Assembly: GCA_018648865.1 (NCBI GenBank)
Contig: JABGQH010000013.1
Location: 124,001-188,000, forward strand
From: Candidatus Peregrinibacteria bacterium
GTDB lineage: Bacteria > Patescibacteriota > Gracilibacteria > Peribacterales > Peribacteraceae
Reading direction: 5' to 3'
DNA: 64,000 nt
Part shown: piece by piece, positions 51,654 through 62,802 of the stretch
Layout of the letters: every line of letters begins with the position of its first letter
Numbering within the stretch: position 1 is the stretch's first letter
Program-made: the position numbers and the translations under genes
Notes under the pieces: model-generated
What the model saw: only the letters and a program-made list of their open reading frames with translations
The model's database searches: none
Told to the model about the DNA's origin: nothing

Positions 51654-51677
51654 CTCTCTACTCTACGATGCTGTGAA
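51654..51677 (+). other. 16S processing-stem, 3' arm
   Basis: CTCTCTACTCTACGATGCTGTGAA. Confidence 0.85.
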
Positions 51678-51684
51678 GATTGTA

Positions 51685-52482
51685 TTAAATACAAATATTC
51701 ATTCGCACCTGATCCAAAAGTAACTCTTTTGTGTTTTTTGGCATGTCACAAATCCCCTGACACAAGAATCCTTCTGCATACATTCTTTTGGCTTCTTTTT
51801 CCTCTATTCCTCTAGATGCAAAAGTAAAATAATCATCCTCTGGTATCTTAGTTACTGATGCACTATGGCTAGATGTTACTGAATTTGAATATATATGAAG
51901 CATAGGAACTGCTTTTGCTCTACATTCTTTATCTAGTAATAGAATTTCTTCTAATAAATTCGCACATGTACCATCTCCATTGGAAGAGATATGAACATCA
52001 CCATCACATTTTATTTTTGCTTTATTTTGAGCAATAGATCGAACATTAATATCTCCTTTTCCATTGTTTGAATTAAAAATGTTCTTTATAGAAATATGCT
52101 GATCACTCTCTGCATTAGCATAAGAAATAACATCAATATTGCTAGTCGAATTAGATCCTTTAATGTTTGAAACTAGCTCATATGTTGTATTCCCATTAAA
52201 TAATAAACTCATGCAATTAATTTCCGATGAGTCAGAGACTATGCACTCATGAGTTATATGAACATGAGCACCCTCATTTATATTTGGTTGTAAGACTAAA
52301 AATAAAAGAGAGGCTTTTTCATCAATCTGAATTGAAATCTTTGCCTTTCTAACCTTTTCCTCAAACCTGATAAGCAAAGTGCTTTTTACCCCTGAATGAA
52401 TATGAATATCAATTTGAGCATTCTCATCTTGGATGAGATGCTCCTCTACATTGCCTATACTTTTAGTAACATCAATATTCAT
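51685..52482 (-). CDS. sufD: SufD-like Fe-S assembly protein (short)
   Basis: HSASVTKIPEDDYFTFASRGIEEKEAKRMYAEGFL; next to SufB. Confidence 0.85.
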   Translation of the reverse strand: MNIDVTKSIGNVEEHLIQDENAQIDIHIHSGVKSTLLIRFEEKVRKAKISIQIDEKASLLFLVLQPNINEGAHVHITHECIVSDSSEINCMSLLFNGNTTYELVSNIKGSNSTSNIDVISYANAESDQHISIKNIFNSNNGKGDINVRSIAQNKAKIKCDGDVHISSNGDGTCANLLEEILLLDKECRAKAVPMLHIYSNSVTSSHSASVTKIPEDDYFTFASRGIEEKEAKRMYAEGFLCQGICDMPKNTKELLLDQVRMNICI

Positions 52483-52497
52483 AAATATTTAAATAAG

Positions 52498-53875
52498 TTA
52501 ACCTACAGAATCTTCCATTTCCATATCTATAAGCCTGTTTAATTCAACTGCATATTCCATTGGGAGTGCATTTATTATTGGATCTACAAATCCATGAACA
52601 ATCATCGCTTTAGCCTGATTTTCTTCTACTCCTCTACTTGCAAGGTAATACATATCTTCTTCTGAAAGCTTACCAACTGTAGCCTCATGAGAGGTTACTG
52701 AATCATTTGTACTAACCTTAATGTCTGGAATTGTTTCTGTACGACTTCCTTCATCTAAAAGAAGTGAATCACAATTAACACTAGACATACTCCCATGTGC
52801 ATTTTTATCAATATGAATAGCCCCCCTATAAACTACTGAACCAGAATCTTTGCTTACGGATTTTGATACGACTGTAGAAGATGTGTTTGGAGCCATATGA
52901 AATATCTTTGCACCAACATCTTGCCATTGACCCTCACCAGCAAAAGCAAGTGATGTATGGCTGCACTTGGCCCTATCCCCTGCCAAAACTGAACATGGAT
53001 ATAACATCGTAACTCCAGAACCCATATTGCCACCAATCCATTCTATATATGCATCCTTCTGCACAATTGCACGCTTTGTGTTTAAGTTATATACATCCTT
53101 ACTCCAATTTTCTACAGAGGAATATTTTAATGTTGCCCCTTCTTTTATAAATATCTCTACAAGCCCCGCATGTAGTGATTGGCTCCCATATCTTGGTGCA
53201 CTACATCCCTCTATGTAATGAGCTAATGCTCCGTCTTCTACTACAATTAAAGTGTGCTCAAATTGACCCATGTTTTGTGCATTCATGTGAAAATACGCCT
53301 GCAATGGATCTGACACCTGAACACCCTTTGGAATATATAAGAATGTTCCCCCACTCCATACGGCTCCATGCAAGGCAGCAAAAATATGATCGCTACTCGG
53401 AACACATTTCATAAAATATTCACGAACTAGATCTGGATGCTCTTTAATCGCATCATCTAGGTTTAGAAAAATTACTCCTTTGCTAGCCCATTCTTCTTTT
53501 AGATTGTGATACACAATCTCACTTTCATATTGAGCACCAACACCAGCTAACATCCTGCGCTCTGCTTGTGGAATACCAAGACGATCATATACACGACGAA
53601 TGTCCTCTGGGACATCGTCCCAAGTTTTATTCAAGCCAGCTCCAGCATCTGCATAAAAAATAATTGAATCCAGATCCAGATCAGACAAATCAGGACCCCA
53701 ATCCGGCATATTAAACGAATTAAATATCTCTAAACTTTTTAATCTATGATCTAACATCCACTCTGGCTCATTTTTTGATGCACTAATGCGCCTAACAACA
53801 TCTTCGCTAAGCCCCTTAGTAGCCCCCTCTACATATGGAGCTGGGTTTGCCGCAAGATTATCCTCCTGTGTCATA
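52498..53875 (-). CDS. sufB: Fe-S cluster assembly protein SufB (start MTQEDN preferred; ORF open to 53967)
   Basis: CSAPRYGSQSLHAGLVEIFIKEGATLKYSSVENWSKDVYNLNTKRAIV...YRGAIHIDKNAHGSMSSVNCDSLLLD. Confidence 0.95.
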
Positions 53876-54126
53876 TAGGAGCAATTGTACGGACAAAACA
53901 GTACATAAAGAAGGAGAGCGGCAACTTTTCTATGTATTTGAATCTCGACATTAACCTCGAGGTTCAATAAGGTTCGACAAAATACAAGCTCTAAAAAATA
54001 CTAAATAAATGTTATGAATAAATAACATCATCACTAATACAAGCAAGGAGAGATTTCTCAGTAGGTTTGACTATTTGGATACAAATACGGTACTAGATAG
54101 GTTAACACCCATTCCCAAACCACTAT

Positions 54127-54549
54127 ATGTCATCATCAAATGTACAAACAGAGCCCATGCGAAAAGAAAAAGATTCTTTTCATTTTCCAAAAGATCAAAT
54201 ATTACCCACTCCCGACATTGCAGTCGTAGCTCATAATTACAATATCAAACAGAGACTAATTACAGTCACAGAAGATAAGACATTCCTATGCTTAAATAAG
54301 AATTTGAGATTTATTGGTAAGCGAAAATGGATACATCCCCTTTCACTTTTGGTAACAATGCTTCTAGCTCTTGCAACATCTGATTTCGATAGACTCCCAT
54401 GGATGAATGCAGAGCTTTTAAAGGCTACATTTATTGTATGTAGCGGAATTGCAACCGCTTGGCTTATTTGGGAGATAATTCACGATGGTCGCCTAAAGGA
54501 AATCCCACAGGCAATAGACGATATTTTTAGAGAGTTACGAGCCGAGTAG
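54127..54549 (+). CDS. Hypothetical membrane protein
   Basis: 140 aa with two TM segments. Confidence 0.5.
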   Translation: MSSSNVQTEPMRKEKDSFHFPKDQILPTPDIAVVAHNYNIKQRLITVTEDKTFLCLNKNLRFIGKRKWIHPLSLLVTMLLALATSDFDRLPWMNAELLKATFIVCSGIATAWLIWEIIHDGRLKEIPQAIDDIFRELRAE

Positions 54550-54590
54550 TAATAGTTTTCAAAAATATTTGATTTTGATATAGTGTTTTT

Positions 54591-55580
54591 GTGCAAAAGA
54601 TAAACAAAAAAGACGGGTTTACTTTGTTGGAACTTTTATTGGTTATTGGAATTATTGGAATACTTTCTGGGATTGTAGTAGTTGCACTCAATCCATCAAA
54701 TCAAATGCTTAAGGCAAAAGATTCACGAAGAAGACATGATGTAAATGAATTGCAAAAAGCATTAACTCAGTATCTTATTGATAATGGAGAATACCCAACA
54801 GAAATACCTGAGGGTGAAGAAAACTCTGTAAAAATATGCAGAGAAGGAGAAAGTGATTCATCTTGTATAAATTTAACTGCACTGGCAGGAGAATATATTG
54901 CAGAAATGCCATTAGACACAATAGAGACAAATACTCTTCATTCAGGGTATGAAGCTTATATAGATGGTGAAACTCCTATTGTAAAAGCAATTTACTTAGG
55001 TAGATCTAGCATGCCAACACTTGGCTATACAGAAGCCACTCCTGGAGAATCCTGTTTGAATATTTTGGATACAAATAACTCAATTGGAGATGAAATCTAT
55101 TGGATCGACCCAGATGGAAGTGGAGGCGAAGCAGCCTTTCAAGTTTCATGTGATATGACAACAGATGGTGGAGGATGGACAATTATTAGTCATGATTCGG
55201 AAGACCGATATGAAGTTAATGGATGTGATGTCCCACGATGTTTTGAAAAGAATATAAATTATGATATTGCAATGACTAATATCCTTAATATTATTTCTGT
55301 TTCAACAGATGTTGAACAATATCTATATTGTCAATGTTATGGGTCAGTTATAAAACACGGAGGACTAGACTATTCAGCTTGGTATTCAAGGGATAGTACA
55401 ATGATGACAATGTGGCCAAATGGAAGTGCAAATTGTCTAATAAACGATAGTGTATGGCGAGCGGATGGAGGTGTGATTTCCGATAGTATAAATTTACCAA
55501 TTACAGAAGTTAAAAGTGGTGATACAGGTGACTCAAATGAAATAGGGTTTATGACAATTGGGCAATTAAGGATGCACTAA
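54591..55580 (+). CDS. Type IV pilin-like (T2SS/T4P) protein with fibrinogen/COLFI-like C-terminal domain
   Basis: DGFTLLELLLVIGIIGILSGIVVVALNP prepilin signal; C-term SCLNIL...DEIYWIDPDGSGGEAAFQVSCDMTTDGGGWTII. Confidence 0.88.
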   Translation: MQKINKKDGFTLLELLLVIGIIGILSGIVVVALNPSNQMLKAKDSRRRHDVNELQKALTQYLIDNGEYPTEIPEGEENSVKICREGESDSSCINLTALAGEYIAEMPLDTIETNTLHSGYEAYIDGETPIVKAIYLGRSSMPTLGYTEATPGESCLNILDTNNSIGDEIYWIDPDGSGGEAAFQVSCDMTTDGGGWTIISHDSEDRYEVNGCDVPRCFEKNINYDIAMTNILNIISVSTDVEQYLYCQCYGSVIKHGGLDYSAWYSRDSTMMTMWPNGSANCLINDSVWRADGGVISDSINLPITEVKSGDTGDSNEIGFMTIGQLRMH

Positions 55581-55610
55581 AAATGCGAAGGTATTCCAAC
55601 CTCCGCATTT
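55581..55610. terminator. Bidirectional terminator-like hairpin
   Basis: AAATGCGAAGG-tattccaa-CCTCCGCATTT between convergent genes. Confidence 0.6.
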
Positions 55611-55623
55611 AAAGATATTAAAA

Positions 55624-56370
55624 TTATTTAACCTCGTATGTAAGAGAAACACTTACGTTAATTTCTTGCTCTCCAGCTGGGATACTAGGCGCAGCCATAT
55701 CTGATCCTCCACCAGCACGGCTCATCATTACTCTTTCATCCATCATCATTGGCATTGGGTATGAACCATTCCCACCTTCCCCATATCCTATAAAATCACC
55801 CAATTTTTGCCCCAAGCTATCTGCTAATTTTTGTGCCCTATCTTTTGCGTCAGCGATTGCCTCTTCTCTTGCCTCGATTCTTAAGTCATCTATGTCATCA
55901 ATAGTAAAACTTACTCCGCCAACCTGATTAGATCCTTGCCTAATCGCAACATCTAATATATTTGATATTTGTTCTAGATCTCGTACTTTTACGATCAGGT
56001 TCTGATTAGCTTCAAATCCTGCCTCTTTTCTTTTTCCATCTGTGTAGTCATAAGCTGGATTTAAACGAAGATTTTGAGTGGTAATATCTTTTTCTTCTAC
56101 CCCAGAAGATTTAATTTCTGAAATAATATTATTCATTTTTGTAGTAAGCACTTCCATTGCAACTTGTGCTGTATTTTGTCTGCCTGTCTGTACTCCAAAC
56201 TGCAACATAGCTATATCTGGCACTGCCATAATTTTACCCTCTCCTTGAACTGTAATTGATGGTTGCATATTAGGTTCTGCTTCAATCACTTTTCCTGCAA
56301 TAAAAGAACCGCCTAATATAATAGCCGCAATAATAGAAACGATAACTGGTTTATTCTGAGTATTTTCCAT
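55624..56370 (-). CDS. SIMPL/DUF541 domain protein
   Basis: ITVQGEGKIMAVPDIAMLQFGVQT...DAKDRAQKLADSLGQKLGDFIGYGEG. Confidence 0.92.
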   Translation of the reverse strand: MENTQNKPVIVSIIAAIILGGSFIAGKVIEAEPNMQPSITVQGEGKIMAVPDIAMLQFGVQTGRQNTAQVAMEVLTTKMNNIISEIKSSGVEEKDITTQNLRLNPAYDYTDGKRKEAGFEANQNLIVKVRDLEQISNILDVAIRQGSNQVGGVSFTIDDIDDLRIEAREEAIADAKDRAQKLADSLGQKLGDFIGYGEGGNGSYPMPMMMDERVMMSRAGGGSDMAAPSIPAGEQEINVSVSLTYEVK

Positions 56371-56418
56371 ATATAAATAAGGGTAAAAAGCTGAAATATT
56401 ATACTCTCTGATCTGATA

Positions 56419-57162
56419 TTACGAATCAGAGAATCTTGCATATCCTTCTTTTTCTAGTGAATTAGCCAAATCTGCTCCACCAGTCTCTACCAAAGACCCA
56501 TTATGCATTACATGCACGATATCTGGCTTAATATAATTAAGTATCCGAGCATAATGCGTTACTAAGATTGCAGAAAAATTATCATTCTTCATAGAAGAAA
56601 TCCCATCAGATACGACGCGAAGAGCATCTACATCTAAGCCACTGTCTGTCTCATCTAGGAATGCAATCAGTGGACAAAGAACTTTCATTTGTAAAATTTC
56701 TAGCTTTTTCTTTTCCCCACCACTAAACCCAACATTTAAAAATCTATCTGCAAAGACAGGATCCATATGCAGTTCCTTCATATGATTTATTAATAAATCA
56801 TGAAATTTAATAGGAGAAATCATCTTTTTGTCTGGATTACACGCATTATATGCAGCATGTAAAAATCTTTGTACTGTTACTCCTGCAATTTCTCTTGGAT
56901 TTTGAAATCCAAGGAAAATACCCATTTGTGCGCGCTCGTGTGGTTTTTTTATAAGTAGATCATTGCCATTAAATTTAATAGATCCTTTCGTTACCAAATA
57001 AGAAGGATGCCCCATAAGAGCATGTATAAGAGAAGATTTTCCTGATCCATTTGGCCCCATAATTGCATGGATTTCTCCCTTCTGAACTTTTAAATTCACT
57101 CCATGAACAACTTCTTTACCGCCAACTGAAATATGTAGATCATTAATATCTAAAACGCTCAT
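56419..57162 (-). CDS. sufC: SufC ATPase
   Basis: HAIMGPNGSGKSSLIHALMGHP; FSGGEKKKLEILQM; LDETDSGLDVDAL. Confidence 0.96.
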   Translation of the reverse strand: MSVLDINDLHISVGGKEVVHGVNLKVQKGEIHAIMGPNGSGKSSLIHALMGHPSYLVTKGSIKFNGNDLLIKKPHERAQMGIFLGFQNPREIAGVTVQRFLHAAYNACNPDKKMISPIKFHDLLINHMKELHMDPVFADRFLNVGFSGGEKKKLEILQMKVLCPLIAFLDETDSGLDVDALRVVSDGISSMKNDNFSAILVTHYARILNYIKPDIVHVMHNGSLVETGGADLANSLEKEGYARFSDS

Positions 57163-57276
57163 AAATACAGAATACAAGACTCATACACTCTTGTGTTAAA
57201 AATATAGAAGAAAGAAGGTACCGATTTTTAATAAAGTTGCGTATTATTAATATACATTCGTACCAAGATAATTATT

Positions 57277-57561
57277 ATGTCTACTGTTACTTTCATCATC
57301 GGTGATCAAATAAAAGAAGTGAAGGCAGAAAATGGAAAAACCATCCTACAAATAGGGCTAGATGCTGGTGTTCCTATAGAAAATGCATGTGGAGGCAATG
57401 GCTTTTGTACGACATGTCTATGCTCAGTTAAAGAGGGTTCCAATAATCTAAGTGAACGCAACGATAGAGAGGAAAATATGGGAATATTAGAAGACCCAGA
57501 ACGCCTTGGTTGTCAGGCCAAAGTTAAAGGAGACGTTACGGTAGAATTATTAGATCAATAA
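57277..57561 (+). CDS. 2Fe-2S ferredoxin
   Basis: ENACGGNGFCTTCLCSV...RLGCQAKV. Confidence 0.95.
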   Translation: MSTVTFIIGDQIKEVKAENGKTILQIGLDAGVPIENACGGNGFCTTCLCSVKEGSNNLSERNDREENMGILEDPERLGCQAKVKGDVTVELLDQ

Positions 57562-57565
57562 TCTA

Positions 57566-58342
57566 TTAGCTTTCTTTTATCCGTAATTCCTTTAATTTTT
57601 GTTTAACGGATTCATTATATGGTTCTAGTTTATTTATTTGGCTGTAAATAATTCTAGCGTTAGCACTATCACCACAATGCAAATAACAAGAAGCAAGATC
57701 AGATAGTAATTCCGTATCCCTAGGCATTCTTTCTACTGCCTTTTTTAATAATGGAATAGCTTTTTCTATTTTATCAGCAGCTATATATGCTCGACCTAAT
57801 GCAGAACAACGATCAGGAGAACTTGGATCTTTTAAAAGGGCTCTGTTATAGAAATCACAAGCCTCTGTGAATTGCCCCAGCCTAAAATGAGCTAGGCCTA
57901 AATTTGAGTAGTAAGAAACATTATCGTGTTCCTGAATTAGCTGCTGATAAATAGCAACAGCCTTAGACTCTCGATTTGTTTGCAAATACAGTCTAGCAAG
58001 CTGTGCCTGTGCCTCAAAAGCATCTGGAAATATAGTAAGAGCTTGAATGTATAGCTTCTCTGCTTCGTCATATTTCTTTTGTGCTTCTGCTTTATCTGCC
58101 CTACGCAATAATGACCTCATCTTTTGCAAATGCACCGCTCTTTTTATTGGAAGAGACGTATTTCGTTCTACGGTTGTTTCTGGAATACAAACTGCACCCC
58201 TTTGTTCTGCATTATTTACTCGCTGTTTTACAGAACGAACAAATTTACGAACAGACCTGTTGCGGTGTAGTACTTGCATGGCAAGTAGGAAACAAATACC
58301 TGCAAAGGAGCCGAGAAGAACGAATACATAGACCAACGGCAA
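57566..58342 (-). CDS. TPR protein with N-terminal TM
   Basis: Multiple TPR motifs after a hydrophobic N-terminus. Confidence 0.85.
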   Translation of the reverse strand: MPLVYVFVLLGSFAGICFLLAMQVLHRNRSVRKFVRSVKQRVNNAEQRGAVCIPETTVERNTSLPIKRAVHLQKMRSLLRRADKAEAQKKYDEAEKLYIQALTIFPDAFEAQAQLARLYLQTNRESKAVAIYQQLIQEHDNVSYYSNLGLAHFRLGQFTEACDFYNRALLKDPSSPDRCSALGRAYIAADKIEKAIPLLKKAVERMPRDTELLSDLASCYLHCGDSANARIIYSQINKLEPYNESVKQKLKELRIKES

Positions 58343-58410
58343 ACGAGGCTAGCAGCCAAAAGCTAAACCAGCAAGAATCCCGACGATGATTTATAAAATA
58401 ATAATAATAT

Positions 58411-59385
58411 TTAAGACCCTAAAGCCAATACAAAATTCTGTGAAAGAAGCTGTGCTTGAGCATTTGTTTTTTTATTACGAAGTAATTCAAAAAATGAATC
58501 AGCATATTTACTTCGGACTGATATTGGCTGCTCACGCAAAGCAAGAGCTAAATGAAAAAGTAATGCGTCTGATTCTTTGTCCTTATTTTTTAAAGCCTGC
58601 AGAATATATAATCTTTTTTGCAAAGAAGTTGTATCCCAAAATTGACGAGCCGTGCTCTGTAGCTGTTTTTCTGCGACTAGTTCCTCTGGATGATTACGGA
58701 AACGGTCAATAACACCAGGTGCGCCCTGTGCTAAATGTAAGATGAATGAAGAATCTGCACTATCTAATCCTTCTACAAGAGGATAAAGATCTTTTTGAGG
58801 AACTGAATGGCATCGTAAAATTCTAGTCCTAGAAACTACTGTAGGCAGCAAAGAAGATAAAGACTGTGTCGTTAGAACAAAAACAAGTTTTGGAGGTGGT
58901 TCTTCTAATATTTTCAAAAATGAATTTGCTGCTTCTGCCTTCATTCTTTCTACAGAACGAATAATACAGCAACGCCACTTGCCCAAGCATGTATCGTGCA
59001 ATCTATCCTGCAAAGAACGGATGTCATCAATACTAATAGTATCTGTTTTGGCTGTCTTTCCCTTCTTTTTTCTATGTGCCTGAGAAACATTAGACGACTT
59101 AGAAATCACATCTAAATCTTCACACTTGCCCTCTGCCCACAATTTATCAATAACCAATAAATCAGGATGAGTTAGTTTTTCTATATTTTTGCTTGTAGCT
59201 TTTTTTTCATCTGAAGTTAAACCATCTAAAAGCAGTTTAGATGCAAACCAATGAGCAATAGTCATTTTGCCAATATGCCTTGGCCCTGCAAGTAAATATG
59301 CATGGCTTACATTCTGTGTGGCTATGTCCTTCTCTAGTTCTTCTAGTTGTAATTGATGCCCAACAATATCCTTTATTTTTGGCAT
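58411..59385 (-). CDS. holB: DNA polymerase III delta' subunit-like
   Basis: VGHQLQLEELEKDIATQNVSHAYLLAGPRHIGKMTIA; NSFLKILEEPPPKLVFVLTT. Confidence 0.88.
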   Translation of the reverse strand: MPKIKDIVGHQLQLEELEKDIATQNVSHAYLLAGPRHIGKMTIAHWFASKLLLDGLTSDEKKATSKNIEKLTHPDLLVIDKLWAEGKCEDLDVISKSSNVSQAHRKKKGKTAKTDTISIDDIRSLQDRLHDTCLGKWRCCIIRSVERMKAEAANSFLKILEEPPPKLVFVLTTQSLSSLLPTVVSRTRILRCHSVPQKDLYPLVEGLDSADSSFILHLAQGAPGVIDRFRNHPEELVAEKQLQSTARQFWDTTSLQKRLYILQALKNKDKESDALLFHLALALREQPISVRSKYADSFFELLRNKKTNAQAQLLSQNFVLALGS

Positions 59386-59403
59386 ATGATTAAATTGGAT
59401 TTC

Positions 59404-62097
59404 TTATTTCCCATGGCACTTCTTATATTTCTTTCCACTGCCACATGGGCAAGGATCATTACGACCAACCTTGTTAGATACAACTTGTTTCTGTGACACA
59501 GATCCTGTGGATGTGCCAGACATAAACACAGGATTGGCTGCCTCTCTTTGAACTCCAGTATCTTCTAGCTCTGCTTCTATATCGTCCTCATTGGTTTGTA
59601 GATTTTCTATATCGTTTCCTCTTTGCATTGCCATTGGGGCAAATTGTTCAAAGTTAGCTCCTATTAAAGAACGGACAATCACAGAATCAATAGTAACAAG
59701 TAGCTGTGCAAAGCGCCTAAAGCCTTGATCTTTATATTCAATTAATGGATCTCTTTGAGCAAACCCAGAGAAAGCAACCTGCTCTCTTAAATGAGACATA
59801 TCATCAATGTGATTCATCCAATGTGTATCTATAGATTGTAATGTAACAATTTGTTCTGCCTGAGATACAACACTCGGATCACTTTCTGAACATTTATTTT
59901 CGTAATAAGAAATAAATGAATCTGATATTATTTTCTCTAATTTATCTGGAGATGAAAGTGCTTTCATATCGTCTTCTGATAAAAGATCGGAAAACTCTGG
60001 AGAAAGCGCAGAAAGATTTTCTATGATTTCTTTGTGACCCCATTCATGCGAATCTTTTGATCTAGCATGCGCTTGAACAATAGACTTAGCTTCGTGACGC
60101 AAAGCCAGTAAAATATCCTGATGAAGTGGATGTACTTGTTCATTATCATTTTCACCAAGATCCGAATCTTCTTCTCCTGCAAGTTTTTCCAGAATCTTCT
60201 GCCTCCTCTTATAAATTATTTCTCGATGTTTATTCATTACATCGTCATAACGAACAACATGACGTCTTATATCAAAGTTTCTTCCTTCAACTCGCTTCTG
60301 TGCGCTTTCTATAGACCTAGATACAATACCTGTTTCAAGTGGAACACTGTCTGGAACATTTAAGCGATCCATTAGATTTTTTAATCTATCTCCTCCAAAC
60401 AATCGCATAAGATCATCTTCCATGGAAACGAAGAACTGGCTCTCTCCACTGTCACCTTGGCGTCCTGATCTACCACGTAGTTGGTTATCTACACGCCTTG
60501 ATTCATGTCGTTCTGTTCCAAGTATTGTTAGTCCACCATTCTCTGCGACTCCTTCTCCTAATTTGATATCTGTTCCTCTTCCAGCCATATTTGTAGCAAT
60601 AGTTATTGATCCTTTTTGGCCAGCTTTAGCCACAATCTCTGCTTCTTTTTCATGATGCTTGGCATTTAAAACCTCATGAGGAACATTTGACCTTTCGAGT
60701 AAAGCAGCTAAGGCTTCCGATTTTTCTATTGAAGTAGTACCGATCAACACTGGTTGGCCCATTTCATATTTTTGCTTAGCTAGTTCTGCAACTGCTGTGA
60801 ACTTTGCCTTGACTGTCTTATATATAGCATCAGATTTATCGTCACGAAGAATTGGCTTATTGGTTGGAATAACAATCACAGGAAGTTCATAAATAGATCT
60901 AAACTCTTCCTCTTCTGTTTTTGCTGTACCAGTCATTCCAGAAAGCTTATTAAACAATCTAAAGTAATTTTGGAATGTGATAGTTGCCAATGTTTTGCTT
61001 TCTCTTTGAACGGTAACTTCTTCTTTTGCTTCTAATGCCTGATGCAAGCCGTGACTAAATCTTCTGCCTGGCATTAGTCGTCCTGTGTATTCATCTACAA
61101 TAATTATTTCTCCGTCCTTGCATACATAATCCACATCTTTTTGATAAATAGCATGTGAACGAAGTGCCTGTTCAATATGATGAACAGTATCAAATCCTCT
61201 CTCTGTATAGATATTTTCTACCTGCAATATTCTTTCCATTTCTTTTATACCTTCTTCTGTCAAAGTTGCCACTTTCTGTTTTTCATCTTTTATAAAATGT
61301 ACGTTCTCTTTTAGGATTTTTACAACTTGAGCATACTCACCATATTTATCTGTACTCTCATCTCCTGGTTGAGAAATAATTAATGGTGTTCTAGCTTCAT
61401 CAATCAAAATACTATCCACCTCATCTACAATGGCATAATTTAGCTTTCTTTGGACCATTCTATCCAAAGAGGTTGCCATATTGTCTCTAAGATAATCGAA
61501 TCCAAATTCGTTATTAGTTCCATATGTCACATCACATAAATATGCCTCCTTTCTTTCTTCGTTATTTTTTTCATGAACTATTAGCCCTACACTCAGACCT
61601 AATGCTTCATAAAGCATTCCCATCCAAACGGAATCACGTTTGGCCAAATAATCATTAACAGTTACAACATGTACTCCTTTTCCTGTTAGCGCATTTAAAT
61701 AAACAGGCATCGTACATACCAAAGTTTTTCCTTCTCCTGTCTTCATCTCTGCTATGCAAGACCTATGAAGTGCCACACCTCCAATAATTTGTACGTCATA
61801 TGGAACCATATTCCACACGAATTCTTGTATTCCCATTTTTACTGATTCTCCTTGAAGTAACTCACATGCTCTACACACAAGAGCAAATGCTTCCACCATC
61901 AAATCATCAACAGATTCTCCTTCGCTTATTCTCTTTTTGTATTCCTCTGTCTTTTCAGGCAAATCAGCCAGAGTAAGGCTCTGCATTTCTTTTGACTCCT
62001 GCACAGCACGAACCTTAGGAATAGAGGGTCGAATTTTCTTCAGCTCTTTCTCGTTTGGATCGCCAAGTAATTTGTTTATTGAATCAAATAGAGACAT
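59404..62097 (-). CDS. secA: Preprotein translocase SecA
   Basis: MKTGEGKTLVCTMPVYLNAL; TNMAGRGTDIKLG; C-terminal DPCPCGSGKKYKKCHGK. Confidence 0.98.
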   Translation of the reverse strand: MSLFDSINKLLGDPNEKELKKIRPSIPKVRAVQESKEMQSLTLADLPEKTEEYKKRISEGESVDDLMVEAFALVCRACELLQGESVKMGIQEFVWNMVPYDVQIIGGVALHRSCIAEMKTGEGKTLVCTMPVYLNALTGKGVHVVTVNDYLAKRDSVWMGMLYEALGLSVGLIVHEKNNEERKEAYLCDVTYGTNNEFGFDYLRDNMATSLDRMVQRKLNYAIVDEVDSILIDEARTPLIISQPGDESTDKYGEYAQVVKILKENVHFIKDEKQKVATLTEEGIKEMERILQVENIYTERGFDTVHHIEQALRSHAIYQKDVDYVCKDGEIIIVDEYTGRLMPGRRFSHGLHQALEAKEEVTVQRESKTLATITFQNYFRLFNKLSGMTGTAKTEEEEFRSIYELPVIVIPTNKPILRDDKSDAIYKTVKAKFTAVAELAKQKYEMGQPVLIGTTSIEKSEALAALLERSNVPHEVLNAKHHEKEAEIVAKAGQKGSITIATNMAGRGTDIKLGEGVAENGGLTILGTERHESRRVDNQLRGRSGRQGDSGESQFFVSMEDDLMRLFGGDRLKNLMDRLNVPDSVPLETGIVSRSIESAQKRVEGRNFDIRRHVVRYDDVMNKHREIIYKRRQKILEKLAGEEDSDLGENDNEQVHPLHQDILLALRHEAKSIVQAHARSKDSHEWGHKEIIENLSALSPEFSDLLSEDDMKALSSPDKLEKIISDSFISYYENKCSESDPSVVSQAEQIVTLQSIDTHWMNHIDDMSHLREQVAFSGFAQRDPLIEYKDQGFRRFAQLLVTIDSVIVRSLIGANFEQFAPMAMQRGNDIENLQTNEDDIEAELEDTGVQREAANPVFMSGTSTGSVSQKQVVSNKVGRNDPCPCGSGKKYKKCHGK

Positions 62098-62159
62098 CAG
62101 AGAAATGTTAGCGTAAAAAGGTGGTTATAGCAGGAGAAATTAAAGAAATAACGGTTGGC

Positions 62160-62759
62160 TTATCCTTTTCTACCGTACCAAGGTATCAATATATCATTAG
62201 TAAATTTCTGAGAAGAGATAAATGAACCTAAATTATCCTTAATATCATTAAGCTCTGCCTCTTTTAGTTTTAAATCATTCAAAATCTCCCTGTGCTCTGG
62301 AATTACTTCCCCAACCCAAAAAGTATTAGATAGAGAAGCTGCTGAGGCTATAAAATCTGAGACAGAAATACATGTGAGCTCTTTCCATTTTCCCCCCTGA
62401 ACAAATAACAGATCCTTCTTTGTGGAATGTATCCACAAAGGATTATTCTCTTTGCTTAAGAAGCGCATTAGATTACAAAGATTTATACCTACTGATGGTA
62501 TATTGAGCTGATCTGATAAAGCATTAGCATATGAAACAGATATACGTAGGCTAGTAAACCCACCTGGACCTACAACGCAGACAATTTGAGATAGATCCTG
62601 AAAAGAAATTGATTCTTTCTGTAATAAAGATTTTATATTTTCATCTAACTGATCATCTCCAACAGCATCACTTGTTTCTATGTACTGATGTACTGACCCA
62701 CTTTTTAAGAGGGCAAAAACCTTCCTATGACTGGCACAATCAAAAAAAAGACAATACAT
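62160..62759 (-). CDS. tsaB: TsaB-like t6A biosynthesis protein
   Basis: VGPGGFTSLRISVSYANALSDQLNIPSVGI. Confidence 0.85.
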   Translation of the reverse strand: MYCLFFDCASHRKVFALLKSGSVHQYIETSDAVGDDQLDENIKSLLQKESISFQDLSQIVCVVGPGGFTSLRISVSYANALSDQLNIPSVGINLCNLMRFLSKENNPLWIHSTKKDLLFVQGGKWKELTCISVSDFIASAASLSNTFWVGEVIPEHREILNDLKLKEAELNDIKDNLGSFISSQKFTNDILIPWYGRKG

Positions 62760-62802
62760 TGGTAATAGACTGTATGCTTTCTATGTACTACGCAACGCTT
62801 TA

